Source: Glaciecola petra (GTDB taxonomy: Bacteria; Pseudomonadota; Gammaproteobacteria; Enterobacterales; Alteromonadaceae). Taken from it: DNA of 64,000 nt. Every line of letters begins with the position of its first letter. The stretch's first letter is position 1. The position numbers and the translations under genes were made by a program. Of this stretch, positions 46,001 to 55,092 are shown in pieces. Location of the stretch: positions 1 to 64,000 of the forward strand of contig NZ_JAVRHX010000007.1 in the NCBI RefSeq assembly GCF_031846345.1, written 5' to 3'. A model generated the notes under the pieces. That model was not told where the DNA came from, ran no database searches, and was given only the letters and a program-made list of their open reading frames with translations.

Positions 46001-46489
46001 CTAGCGCGAAGAAAGGCGCTCTATCAGAGCCTCGTTGACAACGGGGTGACAAAATTGGCTAACATCGCCTTTGTGCAAAGCAACCTCTTTAACTAATGTT
46101 GAAGAGATAAACGAATTTTCTTCAGATGGGGTTAAAAACACGCTTTCTAAATCTGGGTTTAGGCGTCTGTTCATGTTTGCTAGCTGAAATTCGTATTCAA
46201 AGTCGCTTACTGCGCGAAGACCTCGTATTAGAATGTCGGCACCACTTTGTTTGGCAAAATCAGCAAGTAACCCTGTAAACCCAGTAACGGTGACATTGTC
46301 TAAATTATGGCATACCTGTGTAATTAACGAGACACGTTCTTCTAGGCTAAAAAGTGGCTGTTTACTTGGGTTAGAGGCTATCGCGACGATAACTTCAGAA
46401 AACATATTTGAGGCTCGCTGGATCAAATCAGCGTGACCGTTTGTAATTGGATCGAAAGTCCCAGGATAAATCGCTCTGTGGTCTGCCAT
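46001..46489 (-). CDS. coaD: Phosphopantetheine adenylyltransferase CoaD
   Basis: A 162-residue nucleotidyltransferase for the penultimate step of coenzyme A synthesis. The HxGH-type motif appears as YPGTFDPITNGHADLI, with IRGLRAVSDFEYEFQLANMNRRL and FISSTLVKEVALHKGDVSQF completing the family pattern. Convergent with mutM (44-base gap). Coenzyme A synthesis genes coaBC and coaD thus lie 5 kb apart. Confidence 0.97.
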   Translation of the reverse strand: MADHRAIYPGTFDPITNGHADLIQRASNMFSEVIVAIASNPSKQPLFSLEERVSLITQVCHNLDNVTVTGFTGLLADFAKQSGADILIRGLRAVSDFEYEFQLANMNRRLNPDLESVFLTPSEENSFISSTLVKEVALHKGDVSQFCHPVVNEALIERLSSR

Positions 46490-46622
46490 AGTAAATGCTC
46501 AAGTATTCAAAAATTATCAGTGCACCATACATAATAGCAGGGTCTCTTAGCAAATCTTTCTGTGTACTTTTTAGCATAATAGCGATAACACTCGACCATT
46601 TGACTATGACTTAGCTTCTCTA

Positions 46623-46631
46623 TGCTATATT
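46623..46631 (+). promoter_or_regulatory. Extended -10 promoter candidate for the Wzi-like gene
   Basis: TGCTATATT (TGn plus TATATT) lies 65 bases before the start codon. TTGACT at 46600 is too far upstream (20 bases) for an ideal -35. Support is by consensus only. Confidence 0.35.
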
Positions 46632-46696
46632 ATTAGCGCTGAAAACCGGCGCGTCACCACGCTAAATTCGAATCATCTTTTGCTAAAGGATAGGCA

Positions 46697-48178
46697 TTGC
46701 TAAATCAATTTTATCGGTTCTTTATTTTTTTATGCTTGTTAAGCATGACATATCATTTTCTTCCTAACGAAGCAAAAGCTTCGGCATATGTCGGTACACT
46801 AGACAAACAGCTGCATTATGATCTGCAAACCTTAGTAGAATGGGGATATTTAGACGCGGCGGTAAACACTTTTCCAGTCCCTTGGAAGGGCATTGCAGAT
46901 CAACTCGACGGCTTATCAAGTACTGATATGGCTTTTAGACCTCGCCAAGCTTTAATGCGTCTCAACCATTATTTATCTTTAAATAAACAGCAAACAAGCC
47001 GTAAATTTTTAAGTATACAAGCTGCTAGTGACGATGTGCGCTTTAGGGGTTTTGATGACGGTACTGAAGAAACGGGTAAAGTCAGCATTTCTACAGAGTT
47101 TTATGCTGGCAGATGGTCAGGTCAAATTAGCGCAAACTATGCTTCTGGTGGAAGGAAAAACTTAGATAATAGCTTTATTGCTTACCAATTTGGTGATTGG
47201 AACTTGCGCCTTGGCTCTTTAGATCAATGGTGGGGCCCAGGACAATCGTCTAGTTTAATCATGACTAACAATACGCGCCCAGTAAAAGCCTTGGCATTTT
47301 CCCGTTCTACCAATACCGAATCAAAGAGTAAATGGCTATCATGGCTAGGCCCATGGTATCTAACTTCACAGCTAGGGCAATTAGATAAAGACCGATTTGT
47401 GCCCGAGACCAAATTTGTAATGAACCGTTTTAATGCGCGTCCTTTTAAAGGTTTCGAATTTGGTGTGTCGTGGACAGCTATGTGGGGAGGAGAGGGCCAA
47501 GATAATGGTTTTGATACTCTTATAGAAGTCATTACGTTGCAAAGTGTTTGTGCGCGTCCAGATGGTATCTGTGATAGTTCTCAAAGAACCAAGCAAGGCA
47601 ACCACATGGCAGGCTTTGATATCAGCTACACCGCACAATTGTTCAATCGCCCAGTATCCTTTTACGCACAGCGTGTGGGCGAAGATGCCTCTAGTGATAT
47701 TAATATTACTGATAACGCTAATTTGTTTGGATTATCTACTTATTGGCGTGGGGCTAAAATATATATTGAAACAAGCGATACCAATGTTTCTTGCGGTGGG
47801 GGAACATCAACGGTAACTAACTGCTATTACGAAAATAGTACTTATCGAACGGGTTATAGGATGTATGGTCGCAGCATGGCAAGTACCTTCGACAGCGATG
47901 CAAAGCAAATCACCATTGGCACAAATATTCGTTTTGAAGGTGGAGATATGGCCGAAGTGACATTGCGAAGTGCAGAATTGAACCCTGACGGAACTTTACC
48001 TTCTCCGGTATTAACTAAAGATGTAAGTGAAGATGTGTTAGAGTTATCTGGATATTATCAAAAGCCCATGGGAAACTGGCTTTTAAAGGCAGGTGGTTCA
48101 GTGGCACATCGTGAGTTTGTGAATGAAGACGACGAAGTTGACGCAGTTGTTTACATGAAGGCCCAATACGCATTTTAA
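46697..48178 (+). CDS. Wzi-like capsule assembly outer-membrane protein
   Basis: A 493-residue protein with a signal peptide (FYRFFIFLCLLSM, cleavage near AKASA). The body is rich in alternating strands with aromatic caps (VSISTEFYAGRWSGQISANY, WNLRLGSLDQWWGPGQSSSL), the Wzi signature, and ends in a terminal beta strand finishing with Phe (MKAQYAF). Wzi is an outer-membrane lectin that anchors capsule. TTG 46697 is chosen as start: AAGGA lies six bases upstream and it gives a proper signal peptide. Followed 10 bases later by the second GT25 gene. Confidence 0.85.
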   Translation: MLNQFYRFFIFLCLLSMTYHFLPNEAKASAYVGTLDKQLHYDLQTLVEWGYLDAAVNTFPVPWKGIADQLDGLSSTDMAFRPRQALMRLNHYLSLNKQQTSRKFLSIQAASDDVRFRGFDDGTEETGKVSISTEFYAGRWSGQISANYASGGRKNLDNSFIAYQFGDWNLRLGSLDQWWGPGQSSSLIMTNNTRPVKALAFSRSTNTESKSKWLSWLGPWYLTSQLGQLDKDRFVPETKFVMNRFNARPFKGFEFGVSWTAMWGGEGQDNGFDTLIEVITLQSVCARPDGICDSSQRTKQGNHMAGFDISYTAQLFNRPVSFYAQRVGEDASSDINITDNANLFGLSTYWRGAKIYIETSDTNVSCGGGTSTVTNCYYENSTYRTGYRMYGRSMASTFDSDAKQITIGTNIRFEGGDMAEVTLRSAELNPDGTLPSPVLTKDVSEDVLELSGYYQKPMGNWLLKAGGSVAHREFVNEDDEVDAVVYMKAQYAF

Positions 48179-48188
48179 GGTAGAAGAA

Positions 48189-48965
48189 ATGAGCGCTGTA
48201 TTTGCTGATCTTAACCAATACTTTGACAAAATATACGTCATCACGTTGGAAGGGTATGAGGCCCGTCAAGCAAGTATTAAAGCACATTTTGAGGGTCTTA
48301 ATTACGAATTTTGGCCAGGCACTGATAAGCGTGATTTTAGTGATGAAGTGCTAAAAGACACTACTTTATATAACGATCAAATTCACCGCACTACCAAGCG
48401 CACGAGCCGCTCTATGACATTGGGTGAATATTGTTGTTCAGTGTCACACAGACGCATTTTTGAAGACATGCTGGAACAAGGCCATGAGCGAGTGCTTATT
48501 TTTGAAGATGACGCAATTCCCGTTTTGTCTGCCTTACCCGATTTTAATACAACAATGGCTTCTTTGGCCGAAGGCTGGGATCTAATATTGTTTGATTATT
48601 ATGATCATTACTTGGAGGGTGTTGGCTCTTCAGTAAAAAAAGCACTTTATAAATTATATCATCACTTACATATTGCCAATTGGCAGCATGTACCAAAACA
48701 TCTCATCGACAATATCACCATGCGGGAACATAACGAACATTTTTATAAAGTAGGTAAGTGTTCAGGTGCGCATTCTTATGCAGTTTCCGCAAAAGCGGCA
48801 AAGCATTATATTGATATGCAAACCCCAGTGATTCTGCAGGCCGATCGCATATTTTATTACGATAATGAGCCAGAAAAATTGAAAAAATTTGCTTCTAAAA
48901 AAAGTTTTTTTGATAGGGGAGATGTGTCGTTAATTTCAAGTATTCAAACGAGGAATGGCGGCTAA
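48189..48965 (+). CDS. Second GT25-family glycosyltransferase
   Basis: A 258-residue GT25 enzyme: YVITLEGYEARQASIKAHFE, GEYCCSVSHRRIFEDML and VLIFEDDAIPVL. It differs from the enzyme at 43122 in length and in its middle insert (YYDHYLEGVGSSVKKAL), so they are not recent duplicates. It is closely coupled to the Wzi-like gene (10-base gap), suggesting a role in surface-glycan export or modification. Its end overlaps the convergent KdkA-like gene by four bases. Confidence 0.87.
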   Translation: MSAVFADLNQYFDKIYVITLEGYEARQASIKAHFEGLNYEFWPGTDKRDFSDEVLKDTTLYNDQIHRTTKRTSRSMTLGEYCCSVSHRRIFEDMLEQGHERVLIFEDDAIPVLSALPDFNTTMASLAEGWDLILFDYYDHYLEGVGSSVKKALYKLYHHLHIANWQHVPKHLIDNITMREHNEHFYKVGKCSGAHSYAVSAKAAKHYIDMQTPVILQADRIFYYDNEPEKLKKFASKKSFFDRGDVSLISSIQTRNGG

Positions 48966-49720
48966 GTCGTTTTGTTATTTACACCCTTGTATCCAGCTAA
49001 TAAGGCTTGCCAGTTTTCGTTGGTAAAATAATAGTCACTATACTTCTTTTGTTGCTTATTAATTGAACGTAAAAATCGGTCAAGATTAGCTTGTTTCCAG
49101 CCTTTGTTTTGATTAATTGCACATTTGTCGAAATCAATTAAAAATACGTCTTGTTTGTTATTGATTAATACATTTTTTACGTTTAAATCGTCGTGACATA
49201 CCTGTAGGTCGTGCATTTTTCGAATTTGCGCGCCAATGTTTTGCCATTGGTCATTTGCGATTGGCTCACACCGCAATAGCTCATGCAATTCACGACAGTT
49301 TGGAATAGCTTGAGTGATGATGTCGGCTTGATAACTAAAGGCGCTTCTAACTACCCTTGCACCAACTGCTTTAGGCACATTAAGCGAATTTTCAGTCAAT
49401 AGATTGAGCATGGTCAATTCTTGATAGCAACGACTGTTTTCAACAGAAGAAAAGGCAAAATTATCGCGAGATAGTTTTGCGGCTAATCCTCCGCGAAAAT
49501 AGTGTCGCAACACACAAGTTAAGTTATTGGCTTCAAAAAAATAGACCTTTCCACGGCCCTCGGCTACGTTTGATATTAACTGGTGCTCACTTAGGTATTC
49601 TGGCGAAAAATGGTTTAGTTCAATTTGATGTTTTTGCCCCAATGGCGTTAACAACAAATATTGCTTACCTTTTTGGTGAACAGAAATGGTCATAACAATT
49701 GGAAACGGCTTTATATTCAA
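48962..49720 (-). CDS. kdkA: 3-deoxy-D-manno-octulosonic acid (Kdo) kinase
   Basis: A 252-residue protein-kinase-fold LPS kinase. Key motifs are VLRHYFRGGLAAKLSRD, the Lys region, VCHDDLNVKNVLINNKQD (catalytic HDDLN and Asn) and LIDFDKC (metal DFD). KdkA phosphorylates Kdo in the LPS inner core, using ATP in the cytoplasm; in organisms such as Haemophilus and Vibrio this phosphate replaces a second Kdo. This fits the heptosyltransferase next door. It faces away from the GT9 gene, sharing a 55-base divergent region. Confidence 0.88.
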   Translation of the reverse strand: MNIKPFPIVMTISVHQKGKQYLLLTPLGQKHQIELNHFSPEYLSEHQLISNVAEGRGKVYFFEANNLTCVLRHYFRGGLAAKLSRDNFAFSSVENSRCYQELTMLNLLTENSLNVPKAVGARVVRSAFSYQADIITQAIPNCRELHELLRCEPIANDQWQNIGAQIRKMHDLQVCHDDLNVKNVLINNKQDVFLIDFDKCAINQNKGWKQANLDRFLRSINKQQKKYSDYYFTNENWQALLAGYKGVNNKTT

Positions 49721-49775
49721 GTAAGTTAAGGTAACATAACAAAAATTCTGCTATTCGCCCATAGGAACTTACACA

Positions 49776-50858
49776 ATGGCCTCTGTTAAAGCCGAATGCT
49801 TTAAATTATGCATATTACGCCTTTCTGCTATTGGCGATGTTTGCCATGCAGTGGCTATGTTGAGTGCCATACTGGAGCAAAAAACGAAGCAAAAACAAGA
49901 TATTGCTATTACTTGGGTAATTGGCAAAGTAGAACATCAACTAGTCAAACACTTAAGTCACGACATTCCAAACTTACGCTTTGTGGTATATGACAAGAGT
50001 GCCGGTAAAGCGGCAAAAAAAGCAGTCAAAGACGCTTTAGCAGACACCGAATTTGACGCCCTATTTGTGATGCAAGTCGCGCTGCGAGCCAATTTACTTT
50101 CTCGTGTCATCAAGGCGAAAAAACGCATCGGTTTTGATAAAGCGCGTTCAAAAGAAGGCCACTCACTTTTTATCGATACGCGCATAAAACCTCGGCAACA
50201 CGCACATGTTTTAGAAGGCTTTATGGGCTTTGCAGAAACGATAGGTGTTGATATTGACAGCATACTTAACGATAAACCTTTTTGGCATATGCCTTTACTT
50301 CAAGACGATCTTAATTGGTTAAAAGAGGAGTTGGCGCAAGCAAATATAGAAAAATACGTTGTGATAAGCCCAGCAGCTTCAAAGGCTGAGCGAAATTGGT
50401 CGCCCGAGGGTTATGCCAAGGTGGTTGAATATATTCAACAAAAAGGCCTTAGGGTTGTGCTTTGTGGTGGCCCAGGTCCTCTCGATTTAGAAATTAGCCA
50501 AGCGATTGTAAAGTTAACTAAGCAAGTTGACCTTAATTTAGTGGGTAAAACAACATTAACTCAAATGTTAGCGGTGTTAAACAAAGCCCAAGTGGTAATC
50601 GCGCCAGATACAGGTCCGGCACATATGGCGACTACGCAAGGCACACCGGTAGTAGGTTTATATGCGCACAGCAATCCGCGTCGAACCGGGCCTTATCTTT
50701 CTATTGAACAAACCGTGAGCGTTTATGACCAACTGGTAATTGAGCAATTTGGAAAGCCTTGGCAAGCTCTACCTTGGGGCAAACGAGTGAAAGGTGATGC
50801 GCTGATGCAAAAAATTTCAACACAGGCGGTCATTGACAAGCTCAATCAAGTTATTTAG
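49776..50858 (+). CDS. GT9-family heptosyltransferase (WaaC/WaaF-like)
   Basis: A 360-residue GT-B heptosyltransferase. It opens with LCILRLSAIGDVCHAVAML (glycine-poor acceptor loop with the catalytic Asp) and in the C-terminal half has VVISPAASKAERNWSPEGYAKVVEYI, VVLCGGPG and VIAPDTGPAHMATTQGTPVVG, the ADP-heptose-binding signature. It likely adds a heptose to LPS inner core. Which position (I, II or later) is not resolvable. Confidence 0.9.
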   Translation: MASVKAECFKLCILRLSAIGDVCHAVAMLSAILEQKTKQKQDIAITWVIGKVEHQLVKHLSHDIPNLRFVVYDKSAGKAAKKAVKDALADTEFDALFVMQVALRANLLSRVIKAKKRIGFDKARSKEGHSLFIDTRIKPRQHAHVLEGFMGFAETIGVDIDSILNDKPFWHMPLLQDDLNWLKEELAQANIEKYVVISPAASKAERNWSPEGYAKVVEYIQQKGLRVVLCGGPGPLDLEISQAIVKLTKQVDLNLVGKTTLTQMLAVLNKAQVVIAPDTGPAHMATTQGTPVVGLYAHSNPRRTGPYLSIEQTVSVYDQLVIEQFGKPWQALPWGKRVKGDALMQKISTQAVIDKLNQVI

Positions 50859-50938
50859 TAATTAAGTTTGTGTCTTTGGGAATCTCATATAGAATTCAGC
50901 TCAAAATGAGCAGGTAATATTTATAAAGGATAAATGCG

Positions 50939-52132
50939 ATGGCACAGTCGTTTCTGCAACATCTACAATCTCAAATTGATGATACTAAAACACAAGGCTT
51001 GTACAAAAAAGAGCGTGTTATCACTTCACAGCAATTTTCTAACATTCATATTGAAAGTGGACAAGAAGTACTTAACTTCTGCGCCAATAATTATTTAGGT
51101 TTAGCCAACAATCAAGCCTTAATTGATGCTGCAAAAGATGGTTTAGATAGCCATGGTTTTGGTGTAGCGAGTGTGCGTTTTATTTGTGGTACGCAAAATA
51201 TACATAAACAATTAGAAGAAAAAATCAGTCAGTTTTTAGGCATGCAAGCTACTATCTTGTATCCGTCTTGCTTTGATGCAAATGGCGGCTTGTTTGAGAC
51301 CATCCTGAGTAAAGAAGATGCGATTATTTCGGATTCGCTCAATCATGCCAGTATTATTGATGGGGTTAGATTATCAAAGGCAATGCGTTATCGCTACCAA
51401 AGCAACGACATGCAAGCTTTAGAAGAACAGTTGATCCTAGCCGACAAAGATGGCGCACGCTATAAACTTATTGCCACCGATGGCGTCTTTTCAATGGACG
51501 GTGTGATTGCGAATTTAAAAGGTGTATGTGATTTAGCCGATAAATATGGTGCCATGGTGATGGTTGATGACTGTCATGCCACAGGCTTTGTTGGCGAAAA
51601 GGGCAAAGGTAGTCATGAATATTGCGAAGTAATGGGTCGCGTTGATATTATTACTGGCACATTAGGCAAAGCGCTTGGCGGGGCTAGTGGTGGGTTTACC
51701 TCGGGTAAAAAAGAAGTGATCGAATGGTTAAGACAACGTTCGAGGCCTTATTTGTTTTCCAATTCTGTCGCGCCTCCAATTGTAGCAGCTTCCATAAAAG
51801 TGTTTGAAATGATGGAGCAAGGTGATGATTTACGCGCAAATTTACGTCGTAACGCAAAACACTTTAGAGCGCGTATGGAAGCGGCCGGTTTTACCTTAAG
51901 CGGCAAAGACCATGCAATTATTCCTGTAATGTTGGGTGATGCGAAACTCGCTAGTGAAATGGCAGATAAACTCCTCGAAAAAAATATTTACGTGATTGGC
52001 TTTTCGTTTCCGGTTGTACCAAAAAATCAGGCGCGGATCCGTACACAAATGTCGGCCGCACATAGCATTGAACAAATAGACCGCGCCATCGATGCCTTTA
52101 TAGAGGTTGGTAAAGAACTTGGGGTAATTTAA
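50939..52132 (+). CDS. kbl: 2-amino-3-ketobutyrate CoA ligase (glycine C-acetyltransferase)
   Basis: A 397-residue PLP enzyme, class II, that with Tdh converts threonine to glycine and acetyl-CoA. It has NFCANNYLGLANN, the substrate motif VASVRFICGTQ, VDDCHATGF, and the PLP lysine in ITGTLGKALGGASGGF. Length is that of E. coli Kbl (398). Its stop overlaps the tdh start (TAATG). Confidence 0.97.
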   Translation: MAQSFLQHLQSQIDDTKTQGLYKKERVITSQQFSNIHIESGQEVLNFCANNYLGLANNQALIDAAKDGLDSHGFGVASVRFICGTQNIHKQLEEKISQFLGMQATILYPSCFDANGGLFETILSKEDAIISDSLNHASIIDGVRLSKAMRYRYQSNDMQALEEQLILADKDGARYKLIATDGVFSMDGVIANLKGVCDLADKYGAMVMVDDCHATGFVGEKGKGSHEYCEVMGRVDIITGTLGKALGGASGGFTSGKKEVIEWLRQRSRPYLFSNSVAPPIVAASIKVFEMMEQGDDLRANLRRNAKHFRARMEAAGFTLSGKDHAIIPVMLGDAKLASEMADKLLEKNIYVIGFSFPVVPKNQARIRTQMSAAHSIEQIDRAIDAFIEVGKELGVI

Positions 52133-53187
52133 TGAGCAACAAAAGCATCAAAACAAGCATGAAGTCCTTATCTAAATTACACGCTGAAAAAGGCATTTGG
52201 ATGGTCGAAAACCCACTTCCTGAAATGGGCCATAACGACATTACCATCAAAATTCGTAAAACTGCGATTTGTGGCACCGACATGCACATATACAATTGGG
52301 ACGAGTGGTCACAAAATACTATTCCAGTGCCTATGATAGTGGGGCATGAATATGTTGGCGAAGTCGTCGCAATAGGCAGCGAAGTAAAAGGGTTTAAAAA
52401 AGGCGACAGAGTGTCTGGTGAAGGCCATATTACTTGTGGTCATTGTCGAAACTGCAGAGCTGGCCGTATCCATTTATGCCGCAATACCACTGGTGTTGGT
52501 GTTGATAGACAAGGGGCTTTTGCTGAGTATTTAGTGATCCCTGCGTTTAATGCGTTTAAAATACCAGACAATATTAGCGACGACATGGCCGCCATTTTTG
52601 ACCCTTTTGGCAACGCTGTGCATACTGCACTGTCTTTTGACCTTGTTGGTGAAGACGTGTTGATCACCGGTGCTGGTCCTATAGGTATTATGGCTGCAGC
52701 GGTTGCCAAACATGTTGGCGCACGGCATGTTGTTATCACTGATATTAATTCATATCGGCTCGAATTAGCATTAAAAATGGGTGCGACTCGTGCAGTAAAT
52801 GTCGCGGATTCTTCATTGGCTGATGTTATGCAAGAACTTAACATGACGGAAGGGTTTGATGTGGGTTTAGAGATGTCGGGAGTGCCTTCTGCTTTTAGTG
52901 ACATGTTAAACAAAATGAATCATGGCGGTAAAATTGCGATGCTGGGCATTCCACCTTCTGGTCTTGCTATCAATTGGAATGATGTGATTTTTAAAGGCTT
53001 AACCATAAAAGGCATATACGGGCGTGAAATGTTCGAGACTTGGTATAAAATGGTGAGTTTGCTGCAAAGTGGTCTAAACTTAGATCCAATTATTACTCAT
53101 TCAATGCCGGTAGATAATTTTAAAGAAGGTTTTGATATTATGGGTTCGGGTCAATCGGGTAAAGTCCTACTTGATTGGTCAGCATGA
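52132..53187 (+). CDS. tdh: L-threonine 3-dehydrogenase
   Basis: A 351-residue zinc alcohol dehydrogenase. Catalytic zinc: CGTDMHIYNWDEW and GHEYVGEVV. Structural zinc: the four cysteines in CGHCRNCRAGRIHLC. NAD fold: ITGAGPIGIMAAAVAKHVGA. NAD-dependent oxidation of threonine to 2-amino-3-ketobutyrate. The ATG at 52132 couples to kbl; an inner ATG at 52159 would give the usual 342-residue length but has no ribosome site. Confidence 0.97.
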   Translation: MSNKSIKTSMKSLSKLHAEKGIWMVENPLPEMGHNDITIKIRKTAICGTDMHIYNWDEWSQNTIPVPMIVGHEYVGEVVAIGSEVKGFKKGDRVSGEGHITCGHCRNCRAGRIHLCRNTTGVGVDRQGAFAEYLVIPAFNAFKIPDNISDDMAAIFDPFGNAVHTALSFDLVGEDVLITGAGPIGIMAAAVAKHVGARHVVITDINSYRLELALKMGATRAVNVADSSLADVMQELNMTEGFDVGLEMSGVPSAFSDMLNKMNHGGKIAMLGIPPSGLAINWNDVIFKGLTIKGIYGREMFETWYKMVSLLQSGLNLDPIITHSMPVDNFKEGFDIMGSGQSGKVLLDWSA

Positions 53188-53252
53188 TTTATAAATTTGA
53201 TTTGCAAACATAATATGTTGGTGTAATTCCAACCATCTAAACGGAGAGAAAA

Positions 53253-53573
53253 TTGGAGCAGTTTCAACATATATCACCACAAGAAACCAAAGCTAGACTC
53301 GACAAGGGTGAAATAAAAGTTGTCGACATCAGAGATGATCAGTCTTTTGAACTAGGCCACATTCCCAAGTCGTTTCACCTAAGCAATGGCACTGTCACAC
53401 AATTCATGAATGAAAATGACTTTGATACACCGGTGGTTGTTTGTTGTTATCACGGCATTAGCAGTCAACAAGCGGCTCAATATCTTATCCATCAGGGTTT
53501 CGAACAAGTTTATAGTATGGACGGTGGATTTGAAGCGTGGCGCGGGTTATACAAATTTTCTACAGGTAATTAA
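53253..53573 (+). CDS. glpE: Thiosulfate sulfurtransferase GlpE (rhodanese)
   Basis: A 106-residue single-domain rhodanese. The active-site cysteine lies in VVVCCYHGISSQQAAQYL, matching GlpE's CYHGNSS loop, and VDIRDDQSFELGHIP is the N-terminal rhodanese motif. It transfers sulfane sulfur to thiol acceptors. It starts at TTG 53253 with GGAGAG just before. It couples to glpG (TAATG). Confidence 0.92.
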   Translation: MEQFQHISPQETKARLDKGEIKVVDIRDDQSFELGHIPKSFHLSNGTVTQFMNENDFDTPVVVCCYHGISSQQAAQYLIHQGFEQVYSMDGGFEAWRGLYKFSTGN

Positions 53574-54448
53574 TGGCACTTGAACTACTCAAAATAACAA
53601 AATCTGAACCTGCTCATTTATTAGTGTCGTATTTTGCTACTCAAAATATCTCAGCCAGCATTGTTAAACGAGACGACGCTTTTGTGATCATATTGGAAAA
53701 CGAAGGCGATCAAGAAAAAGCCTCGGCCATCGTGAAAGAATTTTTACACGCACCCTATGCAGAGAAATTTCAACAAGCCGCTTGGCAGTCTGATGTGTCG
53801 GTAGAAAGTTCAAGTAAGCCATTTGATTTTGTCAATATACGCGAAGCTATTCAATTTAAAAAACAATGGTTTATGGTCTTGTTAAGCTTATGCTGTATCG
53901 CTGTGTTCGCTTATTTAAAATTCGATGCGATTAACAATCAAACTGATATTACCGGCGCAATTATTAACGTCGGTTTTATGCCGTTAAGATTTGAACATTT
54001 TGAATGGTGGCGTTTATTTGCGCACAATTTTATGCATGGTAACTTTATGCACCTCACATTTAATCTTATTTGGTGGTGGATTTTTGGTGGCCAAATTGAA
54101 CGAACATTTGGCACCAGTAGCCTGATAATACTATTCATTTTTGCAAGTGTGGTGGCAAATCTTGCCCAACTATTACTACAAGGTCCATATTTTATTGGAT
54201 TGTCGGGTGTCGTGTACTGCTTGTTTGGTTTTGTTTGGTGGCTGGGTTGGTTGCGGCCCTCTTGGGGAGTATCTATTCCAAGAGGCTTTGTTATATTTTT
54301 GCTGATTTGGATGATTCTAGGATTTTTAGGCCTGTTTAATATGCAAACGCCTTTTGCTCATCCTATTGGTCTTTTTTCAGGGTGTTTTTTGGCGCTGATG
54401 TTTCATGTAGGAGCGCCCAAAACTAAAGATGAAGAAAGCTCCGATTAA
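53573..54448 (+). CDS. glpG: Rhomboid protease GlpG
   Basis: A 291-residue rhomboid with a cytoplasmic N-terminal domain (1-90) and six membrane helices. The catalytic dyad is Ser211 in FIGLSGVVYCLFGF and His263 in FAHPIGLFSG, spaced like E. coli Ser201/His254. HNFMHGNFMHLTFN is the helix 2 motif. It cleaves membrane helices; E. coli GlpG is linked to orphan subunits' quality control. Its 3' end overlaps the convergent FliL-like gene by four bases. Confidence 0.94.
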   Translation: MALELLKITKSEPAHLLVSYFATQNISASIVKRDDAFVIILENEGDQEKASAIVKEFLHAPYAEKFQQAAWQSDVSVESSSKPFDFVNIREAIQFKKQWFMVLLSLCCIAVFAYLKFDAINNQTDITGAIINVGFMPLRFEHFEWWRLFAHNFMHGNFMHLTFNLIWWWIFGGQIERTFGTSSLIILFIFASVVANLAQLLLQGPYFIGLSGVVYCLFGFVWWLGWLRPSWGVSIPRGFVIFLLIWMILGFLGLFNMQTPFAHPIGLFSGCFLALMFHVGAPKTKDEESSD

Positions 54449-54945
54449 CCGCCTTGGCGCAGATATTTTGTAAATATAATATCTCTAATAATTTCTTTAT
54501 TGGTTTCTTTGATCAACGAATCTCTAAACTTGCTGAGTATTTCGCGGCGCATGTTTTCGCGTCCGGTCAAAGATTTTACTTGTTGCTCGGTTTGCGTACC
54601 AATGACTTCAATCGCAATAGAGCGTAATAGAGGCATATGATGTTCAATATCCATTAAATCATTTGGATTTTCTAGCATCATTTCGACAGCAATTCGCAAA
54701 TACCCCAAGCGTTGGCTATTATCACCTGCATAATTGGTTATGATCTCAGGGTCTAGTGCAATATAAACATAAGAAGGGCTTTCTGAACTCTCTTCTTGTG
54801 CATGAGCATTAGTCGATATTAACAAACCAACACTTATCAATATGGCACCGAAAAGCTTGCCTCGACGGAGTGTGTTTGTAAACACGCTACATAGCTTAGC
54901 TATAAATGACTGCTGGTTTCTTGATGTTGGAAAATGGTATGCCAT
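54445..54945 (-). CDS. FliL-like flagellar basal body-associated family protein
   Basis: A 166-residue protein with a signal or membrane anchor (about 31-49, GAILISVGLLISTNAHA). The C-terminal FliL domain has YVYIALDPEIITNYA, YLRIAVEMMLENP, HMPLLRSIAIEVIGTQTEQQ and REILSKFRDSL. This second FliL-type gene, found near glpG in Alteromonadales, is outside flagellar clusters, so a flagellar role is uncertain; stomatin-like interactions are known for FliL. Confidence 0.82.
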   Translation of the reverse strand: MAYHFPTSRNQQSFIAKLCSVFTNTLRRGKLFGAILISVGLLISTNAHAQEESSESPSYVYIALDPEIITNYAGDNSQRLGYLRIAVEMMLENPNDLMDIEHHMPLLRSIAIEVIGTQTEQQVKSLTGRENMRREILSKFRDSLIKETNKEIIRDIIFTKYLRQGG

Positions 54946-55092
54946 AAAAGTGCCTATCTAATGGAAAAAAGTACAAGCTAAAAGGGCTACCGCAATAACG
55001 ACCTTCAATCGTGTTGCTCTGCCGATCTGCATGTGTTTATGCTAGACTATTCAACTACTTTTTAGTTATCGGTTAAATTTTAAGAAACTGCA

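Noticed and set aside
52440..52913. 157-residue minus-strand frame
   Set aside because: Antisense to tdh, which is unambiguous on the plus strand.
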